Source: Promerops cafer
Taxonomy: Eukaryota; Chordata; Aves; Passeriformes; Nectariniidae
NCBI GenBank assembly: GCA_013398275.1
Contig: VZSE01003090.1
Span: forward strand, 248,001-312,000
Direction: 5' to 3'
DNA length: 64,000 nucleotides
The notes under the pieces were generated by a model. The model was not told where the DNA came from. It ran no database searches and worked only from the letters and a program-made list of their open reading frames with translations. The translations under genes were made by a program, and so were the position numbers. Numbering within the stretch: the first letter of the stretch is position 1; each line of letters begins with the position of its first letter. Positions 47,871-58,900 of this stretch are shown in pieces.

Positions 47871-49084
47871 AATGGCAGACATTTCTGCCATTACCAACAG
47901 AACTTAAGAAATCAAACCTGACTGTATGTGTATGGCTCTGACCATCCAAACTGATGCTGTCTTTCTGTGAAAACATGATGTTTTTCTAGATCTCTCCTGT
48001 GCTTACTTGAGGACACTACTGGATGCCCATCTGCAGATGAGCTACCAAGGGGGATCTTTGATGTCCAGAAATAAGTGTAAAAACAGGAGGTAACAGAGGA
48101 GGTACATACTTCAGTCTCCAAATGGTTTTTGACCAGAAAATACGATTTCCTTGAATTAAGCAAGTACACAGCATTTACTTACTTTGGTGCAGGCACAGGA
48201 CCCTGACCTTGACCTTGTATCTGAAATGGCATCAAATGAAACTTGCTTGTAACCTTTTTGTGCCAGCAAGAGATTAAGCCACCTTTTAAGCCCTGAATTT
48301 TTTCTTTTTTTCTTGCTCAACTGCAGCATCTTCCTTATGTCCATGCAGGTGTATGTTTGCAGTAGTATTTTTAATGATATGATTTTTTTTGTCAAACTAG
48401 TGTTTTGCTTTTGGAAAAAATTCTGGCAAGGTCTTAAAAAAAGCAGGTATAAACAGATTAGCTGTGAACAGTGAATTTAAGGAAAGTTTAACAACAAGAG
48501 CCCATTAGAGCCATATCCCTGTGTAGGTTAGTTGTGGTCTACATAAAGCCAGCAGTCACAAGAAAAACACAAGTATCAGTAGGCAAGACCATCCAAAATC
48601 CTGAAGTTTTTCTCTGCTGGGAAGAGAGACAAGCAGGTAGAGCTTCTTCTGGGGAACAAAGCAGTAAGGGAGTACTGGGCTAAACCCTGCAAGCACAGCA
48701 TCCCAAGGGTTGCTCCTGCTCCACAGATGAAGCTGTTAGACAGCAAGTGGGTGCACACACACACACAGATATTGGAGGCTTCTTCACATTTTTCAGGCTT
48801 CTCAGAGCTTTGCAAGTTCCCTCTTTCCTCTTCCACCTCTTCACACCAGCTCTTTGCTGTGCCAGTCTGTGTGGGAACCATGGGGACAGAAGAAGGTGGA
48901 GATGAATAACAAGGGATTTGTGAAGAGAATTGCCAGGACGAGGCACTGGACAGAAATGTTTGCTTGGAAAGATATTGAGTGTCTGGTCAGGGTAGGCCTC
49001 CAAAAACTGAGAGACAGGTGGGAGGAAGCAGCTGCAAAGGGCCTTTGCAATGAAAACAAGAATCTTGTGAGGTTATGTAGCCTT

Positions 49085-49110
49085 AACAAAACAAAACAAA
49101 ACAAAAATAA
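49085..49110. repeat. (AAAAC)n short repeat
   Basis: Four AAAAC-type units, then an A-rich run. It could be a degenerate poly(A) tail, but no element body is recognised before it. Confidence 0.8.
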
Positions 49111-51663
49111 AAAGGAAACAACACTTGATACTGCCGAGCTCTTAAAGAGGTGTTTGATATGGTCAGAGGAGAATGTAATTTTCAGCTGTATCAACTGGAA
49201 ACTAAAGGAAAGGTGTTTGCAGGAAGTTGGGGTGTGACCAGAACCATTATTTTAGTTTGGCTGAAGAGGGAAATGTTGTGATTCACTGATGGCTTAAAAT
49301 GACGTAAACATAAAATGTTCAGAACTAAACTCTGAAATAAACACAACATCCAAGAGCATGGCAGAACTTAGGGAGAAACAGCTCTGCTCTACTTCAGTAT
49401 CAGGTGAGTGTTGGGAAAGATTGGGCAAATAGGAATTTGGGTAGAAGTAAAAGGTCTGGAGAGAGGCAGCTTTGTATCTGAGCTCAGCTGGTGTTTGCAA
49501 AGAGACCAGTGGCAGGGCCCTGTGGTGCTGCAGGAGTCCAGTGTCCAACATTCCCCAGGAGCTCTGTGGGAGTGTCAGGGCTGGGGCTGGTGGCAGTGGG
49601 TGGCTGTGCAGGGGACTGGGACAAGGACCCCAAGGATGGGAACACAGGAGAGGGTGAGAGGGTGGGAAGGTGATGGGCTTTAGTCACTAAAGTGAGCGAA
49701 GGAGTTGAGAAGATGAAAAAACTGACATAAGTCAGGGTCTGTGAGAGTAAAAAGAGGAGCAGGAAAGGTGACATCATAGTTTTGTCACTTTTCTTTTGGA
49801 GGAGCTGATGTGATCCAGGGCAGTGAGCAGGAACACTGAGCATTTGAGGACTTGGCTGAGGCTCTGGGAGCGAGTTCAGCCAGATCGTGACTGGTGTTGT
49901 CACAGGCTGAGAAATCAAGTTCATCTGAGTTTTAAAAAAGACCTACTTCCCCAAACCTCTAAAAGGTTTGCTTTGTAGCTGAAGTTTAAGAAAGATTGGA
50001 ATAATATCTTCCTTACCAGAGAGACCTCAGTTTGTATTGCTGAATACAAGAGGCTTTGCCACAAGGTCAAGCATTCACTCCAGTAACCTCTCTGTGCATG
50101 AGGTCTCCCCAGCAAGGCACTGTGTTTGCAGCAGTGCTGTGCGTTGCCCCGAGTGCTCCAGGAACACAGTGTTTAGTATTACAGATATATAAGCATCCAA
50201 TTTTTGGGCTCTTAAGTGTCCAAATGCACTCTGGTTCTTCCACAGCCCATACCTCCATGCCATGCTGCTGGCCTCAACAGGCCTTCAGCAATCAAGTGTC
50301 TGCGAGTCTCATCTGCTTGTTTGGCATTTTACCTTGAACCACCTACCACTGTCTTTGAAACATCACTTATTTCTGCTCTCCCACTAGAGAGCTACAGCCA
50401 CTGGGGTGTCCCCTTCCACTGTTCTCTCTGCCTCCTGAAGAAGGGTTTTTCCTTGCTGTGTTCAGCATCTTCCCGACTCAAAGTGACTCGAGGGGGCACA
50501 GAAAGGTAAAGCCAAATGCACAAACAAAGATTTTTCCTCATCAGGCATTTTTCTAAGCAGCTTCTGTGATGCCACAACCAAGCTGCTCAGTCAATAGCCT
50601 TTATATTTGTTTTCCCATAATGAAGGCCAAAGATTAATTTATCTGGACGTCCATTCTACTTTGCAACACAGCCTTGTGTTATACTTGATAACACGTAGAG
50701 CTATTTTAATACAGCTTAATTTGATTGTGATCTTTAGTTAATATCCTTTTGATTTTTTCCTCCAAACTGTGTTCCTGAAATTTACAAGTATAAAATCGTA
50801 GGAGAAATGGTATCTGACTTCTGATCCACTTTGTTAATAAGCTGATTACAAGTATTTAAAGTTATCTCCTCTTCTCCAGATGCAACAGAACAAATGACCT
50901 CTAAACACCAGTAGTCTTGCCAACAAGTTTCAGAGCTTTTGCTGGAAATAAACAATGTCAAAATGTCACGATGTCAAAATGCAGACCTTGATCCTGCAAG
51001 TTGAACAACTGTGCAATTCCAGCTGAGCTTGGTGGAGCCCTATCAAGGCATAGATCTTCAGTCCTGTAGTTCCATCAAATGTGCAAGCTTTGACTTGGAG
51101 AAACTGCCAATAATGTGGGTAATTTACAGGAAATATTTGGTATTATGATTCTTCTGTGAGTACTGTGGGTGGGTTGTCTCCCCTGCTGGGGTTAGAGGCA
51201 GCATAGCCCAGTGCTCAGCCCAAGGATAACAAAGGTGCTGCTGCTGCCCATACTTGCCTCCTCCCTCTGTTCCCTCATACCTTTATCCTTATTTTTTTAC
51301 ATCCTGAGTCTTTGCACAGGATCATCCTCATTGTGTATTTGGGTAGTGGCTGGTGAGCAGCAGCTTCCTATGCAGGCACTTTGCCTCTGTGGGAGCAGGG
51401 CTGTGGTTATTTGTGCTTCCCACGGTGCAGGGAAGAGTGGGATCTCTCTTGGAGGTGACCTCCAGCAGTCAGTGCAGATGTGGGTCAGCCCAAATCTGGG
51501 GACATGAAGACCTGGTTGGGATCCTCCTCTGAGGACCTCTGGAGTCACAGTTAGAAGGTGAATGAGAATGTGGGGTTTTAGCACCCAGGTGCTGGGAGGG
51601 AGGGAAGGGGCTTGTCCATTGTTTTTTAGGTCCACAAGTTATCAGTGAATTGCCAGACTTGTA

Positions 51664-51697
51664 GGGGAGCTCTGGCTGTCGGGGAGCTCTGGCTATC
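51664..51697. repeat. 17-bp tandem repeat, two copies plus partial third
   Basis: GGGGAGCTCTGGCTGTC is followed at once by the same unit with one G-to-A change, then by a partial copy (AGGGAGCTG). Confidence 0.9.
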
Positions 51698-52690
51698 AGG
51701 GAGCTGCAGGCACTGGGACAATGTTTTGTGGTTGCTGAGTGATTGCCCCTTGCAAATGTTTGGGAATAACTCTTGTCCAAGGGCTTTCCACAGCAAATGT
51801 GCTCTGTGCTAAGAGTGCTGCTCCAGGGCTGCACCATTTTTCCCTGTAAGGGAGCCCACCTCTTCTCTGGGACTGATTTTATACTGGTGTTCCTCTATTA
51901 ACAACAGCAGCTTTGCATGAGGCATCTGAGAGCAGAGACAGATTCTTTTTCTTTTTGGGAAGAAAAGAAATGTTTTCTGCTTCATAAGGAATGGCTCTGC
52001 AGGGAAAAGATGGACTTTCCTGCTTGTGTGGTCCCAGGCCCTTTCGTTGTAAAAATTCAGGAGTCACATACACTTAAAAGACATTTAATGAGGAAGTCTC
52101 TGACACTGCCCATAGAGCTCCATAATTCAACAAATAATATACAAGAATGAATTCTTAGTTTTTGTTATTTGTGTTCCATTTCTTTCCCATTTAACTGATT
52201 TTCAAAGTATAAATCAGCACCAAGCTCTGTAAAAACTTGTGGCAAGAAGGAAAGAAATGTTCTGGCTGTTTAAGGACAGCAGGTACGTGCTGGATTTGTG
52301 CCAGAACATGGTGTTTGTCAGTGGCTGCCAAACCATTTCTCCTACCCGTGTCAAAGACTTGCTGACAAACCACTGGGTGGGCACGTTTGGGATGGGCACA
52401 TTTGGGACCATCACCTCCAGCCACCCCACCCACCCTTCCTGGAGCCTCTGTCTTTGGGCTGGGGAGAACAATTTCAGTGTTCACATGATATGTGCTCTCA
52501 TCTCGCAGCTCTACACAAGTTCTGCTCTATTGCTAATGCACCTGCATTTATTTTCTTCTTTTTCTGTCAGAAATCTCGTATCGTGTGTGTTTACCAAAAG
52601 CTCTCCCTGAGTGAGCAGAGCGCTGGCCCCAGGTATTTACTTCCCGGGGAGGAACGTTTGGACACGGGGATGTGTTGTTAGGAATAAATG

Positions 52691-52702
52691 CCAGCAGAGG
52701 GC
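52691..52702 (+). promoter_or_regulatory. CTCF-like core motif
   Basis: CCAGCAGAGGGC fits CCASYAGRKGGC at all 12 positions and continues into AC. Same orientation as the motif in the WDR37 intron. It lies about 12.5 kb after the WDR37 stop, in intergenic DNA. Binding is inferred from the motif only. Confidence 0.45.
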
Positions 52703-55257
52703 ACGCCAAGATATGCAGACAGGAAAAAAGTAAAATTAGGTCTGTTCGTTTTGTCTGAGGAGTTAAGCAAAACTCTGTTGGTTCATAATTCATGTGCCTG
52801 TAGGACATTGTAAAGGAATATAATTGATCTTTTAGGGCAGTGGTGGTATTTTGCTTTACAAAAGCAATCAGCAAAATATCTTAAAACGTCTATGAATGTA
52901 ACATGATTTCAGATGTGCTGATGGAAAGAAAAGAGCCCCCCTTCCCCTTGCTCACCCCATCCCCTTCCATTAACCTTTCCCCCACCACATTTAGAGGCAA
53001 TAATACAAGAACAGTTTTGCTGTTTTAAAGGCCCAAAAAACGTTTTTGATTTTTAAGAATTACATCTCTCTTATTTTGCTATCATTTTAATTAGCTTGCT
53101 TCTCTTGCATTTCAGGGCTAGATTTATACTGCTTTGTGGTGGGCATTGTTTTCCAGCTTAGTGTGCTTGTCTGGGTGGGACTGTGCATATGGAAATCACC
53201 CAAATGTGAATCTTCCTGGGGAACAGAACATCCTCAGAGGTTTGTCCAACAGCAGATGCTAGCAGCTATCTAGCCCCAGTATACAACCACCTGCAAAGGA
53301 AATATTGATGACATCCATTGGTACTCTGCCTTAAGGACCCCGTGGAAAGTCACTGAGTCCAGGCTGTGCCCTGCCCTCTCAGTCCAGGGGCTCTAGGCTG
53401 GTGTTTGCTGGTGGACAAGGTGGTGGTGATGGGAGCACAGGCTGGTGGCATGAGCTGCTGAGATGACTCTATGGCCCAGATCAACCCAGGTGCAAGGCAG
53501 CTGATGAGGGTGGAGAGAGAATAAATAGCCTGTAGCACTTAAAGAAAACCGTAAGCTTATTCTCTCAAGTTTTTGAAGGTAATAAAGTATTTTAGCTAAT
53601 CAGGTAAATTTTTTAATCAAAGTCTCCCACACTTTTGTTGCTCATAAACTAGGAACACAGCTCTCACTTTGGAGTCACTGAAACATGGTTTATTTGGCAG
53701 GCAGGGAGGCTGATTCTCACTTGCACCATGCTGACCAGTCTGGAGACACTGCGTTGCTGGGGGCCATGCTGCAAACCCAGGGAGGGGCCAGACTTGGAGC
53801 TCCCTGCTCAGTCCCTGTTCACCAGTGGCAGGTCACGGTGGCAGTGCCAGTCCTGCCTGACAAAATGATCAGCAATCCCTGCCAGAGTGCACAGGTGGTA
53901 CCTGCAGCTACCCTGAGATGCCAAAATGAAGGGAGCCTGAACCCACCAGTGGATGGACAGGGGCAGCACTGATCCCATGCCAGCTCCCCCTGTCTGGTGG
54001 GGTGGAGTTCACTGAGGGCTTTCCTAAGGGCAATCCTCTTTCCAGGGAGAACAAATAATGTAAAAAATTCAAATTCTCTCCAGCAAGTAAGATCCCTCCA
54101 CCAGAAAAGCCCTGTGTGCTCAGATGGACACCTGGAATCAGCTGGAGGCAGCTGGTACAGCCCCAAAGCTCCTTTTGGGGGGTGGTAACTCCAAAATCTC
54201 CACTGGCTCTTTTTGGCTGCCACAGGCTTGAATTGAGCACTTTACTGCAGGAACTAAACAGGTAAAGCAGCCTGTATGTAGTGTCTACCTAAGCATGGTG
54301 GTGATACAAAATACACAGCAGTACCTGACTTAGATTTTCAGGAATTTTTGTAATTGTCAGGAGGGAGGTTACTGGCACAAGCCCATGGGTGAAAGCAGCT
54401 CCAAGGTGTTTGACATCATTCATTTAGGATCTCCTTTAAGACCAGTGTAAAGTCTTTGTCTTTGCTGTCTTTTAAGGTAATATTTCTTAGAGAAGTACTT
54501 TGCCACACAAAACTACCTGTTGTGGTTAAGATTGACCAACATAGTTTACAAATACATCAAGTAATTTCTACCCCTGGAAAGTTGCACTGCTTTGAAGCAA
54601 TGTGTTTTTTCAAAGTAATTAAGCAGCTTTTGGTTCTTTTACCTAAGCAGCAAAAAGATTCACAAATAAAACAGGTTTGAAGTCAACCAAAACATCTTTT
54701 TCAGTCCAGTCAAAAATTTTATTTTTCCCTTCAGAAAGGAAGTAACCTGACACATATATTTGGATAGTTCAAACTGCCTGTAAAAGCAACGCATAGGTGA
54801 AAGGCATCATGCACTTTATGAGAAGATTTTTTCAAATACAGTAATATTTCCAATACTGCCTTTGGTGTCTGATCAATCTCCCAATATAAGCCTTCCGCTG
54901 AACTACAAGAAGTACAAAAAAATCCTCAAAAAGCTTGCTTTGTTTGGCCAAAACATGTATAAACTGTACCAGAGAACTGGTGGAGCAATAAATAAACATG
55001 TTTAACACCTAAGGCCCTGTACTCTCCACGGACTCCAAGAGTTCATTAAACCTTGCCCTGTAAACTTACGGACCAATTTTGTCTCATGCTGCCTGCTCTG
55101 CCAAGCTCTTGCTCTGTAATTCCCTAAACAGGATAAACTCCTAAACATTCAGCCAGCAGCAAGAAGAGCAGCAGCTGAGTGTAACCAACAGTCCCCACCA
55201 CCTCCATCGCTGCTGTGCCCGCAGCTTGCTTCGATCCCTGCGTTCCGTGATCGCTGC
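52703..55257. other. Intergenic stretch, no gene seen
   Basis: 53650-54240 is GC-richer but CpG-poor and open on both strands without recognisable domains. The rest is AT-rich. No mobile element was recognised. Confidence 0.55.
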
Positions 55258-55937
55258 AATCGATGGAGCTGTTGGGCACAGCCTGTGCTGCTGCCTGTGC
55301 ATAATCAATGGAGCAGTTGGGCACAGCCTGTGCTGCCTGTGTATAATCAATGGAGCAGTTGGGCACAGCCTGTGCTGCCTGTGTGTAATCAATGGAGCAG
55401 TTGGGCACAGCCCGTGCTGCTGCCTGTGCATAATCAATGGAGCTGTTGGGGTGTGTAATCAATGGAGCAGTTGGGTACAGCCTGTGCTGCCTGTGCATAA
55501 TCGATGGAGTGGTCGGGTACAGCCCGTGCTGCTGCCTGTGTGTAATCAATGGAGCTGTTGGGTACACCCCATGCTACTGCTTGTGTGTAATCAATGGAGC
55601 TGTTGGGTACACCCCATGCTACTGCTTGTGTGTAATCAATGGAGCTGTTGGGTACACCCCATGCTACTGCCTGTGTGTAATCAATGGAGCTGTTGGGTAC
55701 AGCCTGTGCTACTGCTTGTGTGTAATCAATGGAGCTGTTGGGTACAGCCCGTGCTGCTGCCTGTGTGTAATCAATGGAGCTGTTGGGTACACCCCATGCT
55801 ACTGCTTGTNCTGCTGCCTGTGCATAATCAATGGAGCTGTTGGGGTGTGTAATCAATGGAGCAGTTGGGTACAGCCTGTGCTGCCTGTGCATAATCGATG
55901 GAGTGGTCGGGTACAGCCCGTGCTGCTGCCTGTGTGT
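55258..55937. repeat. 42/45-bp minisatellite with unresolved base
   Basis: Units starting AATCAATGG (some AATCGATGG) recur at 55258, 55303, 55345, 55387, 55432, 55457 (truncated unit), 55499, 55544, 55589, 55634, 55679, 55724 and 55769, so the spacing is 45 or 42 bp (a CTG more or less). After the N at 55810 a further block repeats 55417-55543 exactly. Because 45 and 42 are multiples of three, frames of about 150-210 codons stay open on both strands; the - strand frame gives a 15-residue unit with SIDYTQA. The same openness in several frames, and no start or splice context, argue against coding. Confidence 0.95.
55810..55810. other. Unresolved base (N), probable assembly join
   Basis: The only N seen. 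It sits inside the minisatellite, exactly where the repeat phase breaks, and the following 127 bp duplicate an earlier block of the array. Confidence 0.9.
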
Positions 55938-58900
55938 TCTGCCAGGCACTCACTGCGTGCCCCAGGCCGTCCCTACTGTCAGGACGCCTCTGCTCTGGCG
56001 CTGGGCACCTGGGATCTTGCTTGGGATGACAGCACATGCCGGCGAGACGCTGCGCCTGCGCTGTGCTAACAGAAAATTCATCTCAGCTCTCTCCCTCCAA
56101 AAACGAGGTGGGATAGCAACAGGTGCCTACACCCAGCTTACATCAAATGTGTGGCTTGTGGATGGCAAATGCCACAGGGGCTAAATTCACTCCAGAGATA
56201 TGCATGCAAAGTTTTAAGCTGGCATGTTGTTCTCAACGAGTGAGGAAGGGAGGGCTTTATGAGACATTTGCAAAGTAACAAAGTTGAATTAAAAAGCCTG
56301 TTGTATTCTTTTGTCTCTTCCCATCATAGAAGAAAATTCAAAAAGGTGGCAATTCTGAAGTGTAGGAAGCTACTGTGGTTTTTCCAGCATAAGAGAAAGG
56401 TTAAAGAAGCAAAGTATCTACCTATAATTGCTCCCCCCGCCTTTTTTTTTCTTCCTTCAAATACTTTTCTTCTCTGTGAGCTGGATCTGTATTTACCACA
56501 ACTTAGTCCCGGACTAAATGGAAGCCAACACATGCTATTAACCTAAGATATCCCATATTCTTTACAGATTACAGATCTTTGAAAACAGATCTTAGAAAAC
56601 TCGGAATACAATTATTAGGCCTATTTTATGCACCTATAAAATGGGTATTATTATCCAGGGCATTTGGCTGGCAAATCATGCAAGATCCTAGAAAGAGAAA
56701 AATGTAAGTTAGTAGTTCATAAGCAGTCACTTGTAAATTGCTTTTCAGCCCTCAGAAGGTCACGCTTTAAAGTCCACTGGCTAGTTCCCAAGGGGGATGC
56801 ATGTGGGGCTGTTCTAGAATGTAGCCTCTGTTCCTGCCTGTCCTGGACACCACGTGGGTGAGGGTTTAAATGGAGACACAGCTTGTGCTAGAAAGGCCTG
56901 AGCTGAGCAGGACCCAGCCATTCCCCTTTCGGGTTTAAGGCAGAGAATAGGGGATGGGTAATACTTTGTGCTGAGAGTGAGCAATAAATTGATGTTTTGT
57001 TTTACAAGGATGATGCTGTTTGAAACAGTCCAACTTTGCTGCTGGGTGTAGGGAGGTGGGAACCAGACAGTGTTGTCAGGGCCTGGGGAGGGTGGCCAGA
57101 GGCACATGGTGTATGTCCTCCCTTGGCTGCCCATCTCTAAATGCCCATTTCTGGTCTTTGGTCTATTATAAAAAAGTGGCTGCACCTCTTCTGCTCCCTC
57201 TACTGTGTTTGCAAGCATGCTGATCACTGCAGCCCATCTGGTGGCTCTGTAATAGGGGAGCAGCCTGGTCCTGCAACCCCCTGGCTGATCAGAGATGGTT
57301 GGGTTTGGTGCCAAGAGATGGTGCTGAATTAAGGTTATTTGGGATTTAAATGCTTCCTATTGCCATCAACACCAGGCTCCAGGAAACGTCAGTAACAAAA
57401 GGTGTAACAAAACGTAGAAGTATTTGTGATTCTCACTAGGTGGGAATGGAGCACTTGACTGTGCTCTGGATATTGTGTACTGTTCAGAATTTTGCAGTAG
57501 TTACTTTTGAGCTGACACACATTTTCAGTAAATTTCAAATAGCTGGAATAAATATATATACAGTTCTAGTAAATGGTTAATACAAATGATACGTTCCTAC
57601 AGGGAAAGAATGATAATAAGTTCAATAATTATGACTGACAAACTGCCTGGGCACAGTACAATTGCAGTCATGAATTTTGCTTTTGATTGATACCAAGAAC
57701 ACACAGTTGCTAGAAATTAATAATAATAGCACTGGAATATGCATCATCTCAAGCAGTAATATAACTTTGTGTACTTGTGTGTCTAATTTAAGTGTCTGTC
57801 TTGAAGTATGTAATTATTAAAGAAATATAAACTTTAGTCTGCAGAGATCAAGCATGAGTATTGGGTATATTTTGAAACAGTATGCAGCAATCTGTTTCAA
57901 ACTGGACACTTTCTATAGATAAATTAATAAATAGAAATGAATTATTTTTTCAAATCACTTCTCCAAATTGTTCTTTCCTCAGTTTTTGAGTTTCAAAACT
58001 TCTGGTGAAGCACCTCATACAGTGATAACAAGATGGCAAGGAGAGCCTCTCAGAGCACAGAGCTAGACCACGATGAAGTTCACAGCATGGCTTTTCCACG
58101 TGTGCTCTCCAGGAGCTGGTGCAGGGCCACCACAGCTCTGCCCAGCCCATGGCCATCACCCATGGCCTGTCAGGTGACAGGCTCTGCCTGAGCTTCCCCT
58201 CTTGTGGATCTCAAGCAAGTGGTCACATGGGGGAAGGGCGTAGACCACTGCTCCTGAAAGCTTTCTCTGGACAGGCAGCCTGTTGTCTGTCCCTAAATAT
58301 TTCTGGTTGTGTTCCTTCTCCACTCCTGCCTTGAGTGAACTGGGCTGTTCCCTTCTTTCTCAGTCCCTTGCAGCCCAAGCCCCATTTCCACAGGTGCTTT
58401 CCACCCCAGTGCCAATGGGCAGGTGGTGTGATTTGCTGGCCCAGCACATTTTGGAAATGATTTTGTACTGTGTCTTTCTTTAAAGGCTTTTTTGGAGAAG
58501 TTGCTGCCGGTAATTGATCTTGTGGAGGGCCAAGCTCATTCTTGGTCCCTAATGGTAAATAGCATTTGATCAATTTTGTGCTGATTAGTGTTGGTCATTC
58601 CTGGCTTAAAAAGGGTAACTTCTGTCTGAATCACTAATGTTTTGGGGCTGTAAAATGCCTTTTAGCACATTAGCACTGTTTTGTAGTGTGATATTTGGTG
58701 GATGAATGTGTGTGTTGTCTATAACCTATTTTCTCCAAGCTCAGCCCAGAAAAGCAGCATGTTCTACTCTCCCTGGGAATATTGCAGTGTACCTTCATTT
58801 TCAGTCATAACCACATTTAGACATAGTGCTGCTGTTTTAAATTGGGGTAATGAAATCTTGACAAGTGGTTTGGACAAACACAACACAAGCAATAACAGAA

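Larger units (their letters stand above)
46441..52690. other. Intergenic stretch, simple repeats only
   Basis: Contains a GATA microsatellite (47817-47869), an (AC)n run near 48755-48768, an AAAAC repeat (49085-49110) and a 17-bp tandem repeat (51664-51697). GC-richer, CpG-poor patches near 49480-49680 and 51290-51640 are open on both strands but match no family I know. No gene is supported. Confidence 0.6.

Noticed and set aside
47712..47897. Repetitive Ile/Tyr/Leu/Ser open frame on the - strand
   Set aside because: It is simply the translation of the GATA microsatellite.
53819..54240. Overlapping open frames of 110-134 codons on the - strand
   Set aside because: Overlapping frames in different phases with no recognisable motif; typical of locally GC-richer DNA with few stops.
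55124..56069. Long open frames (about 150-210 codons) on both strands over the minisatellite
   Set aside because: They arise from a repeat whose unit length is a multiple of three; several frames are open at once, they run through an N, and no start or splice context is seen.
56814..57314. Open frame of 166 codons on the - strand, considered as an ADARB2 exon
   Set aside because: The translation shows no deaminase or dsRNA-binding motif and looks like chance openness in CpG-poor DNA.
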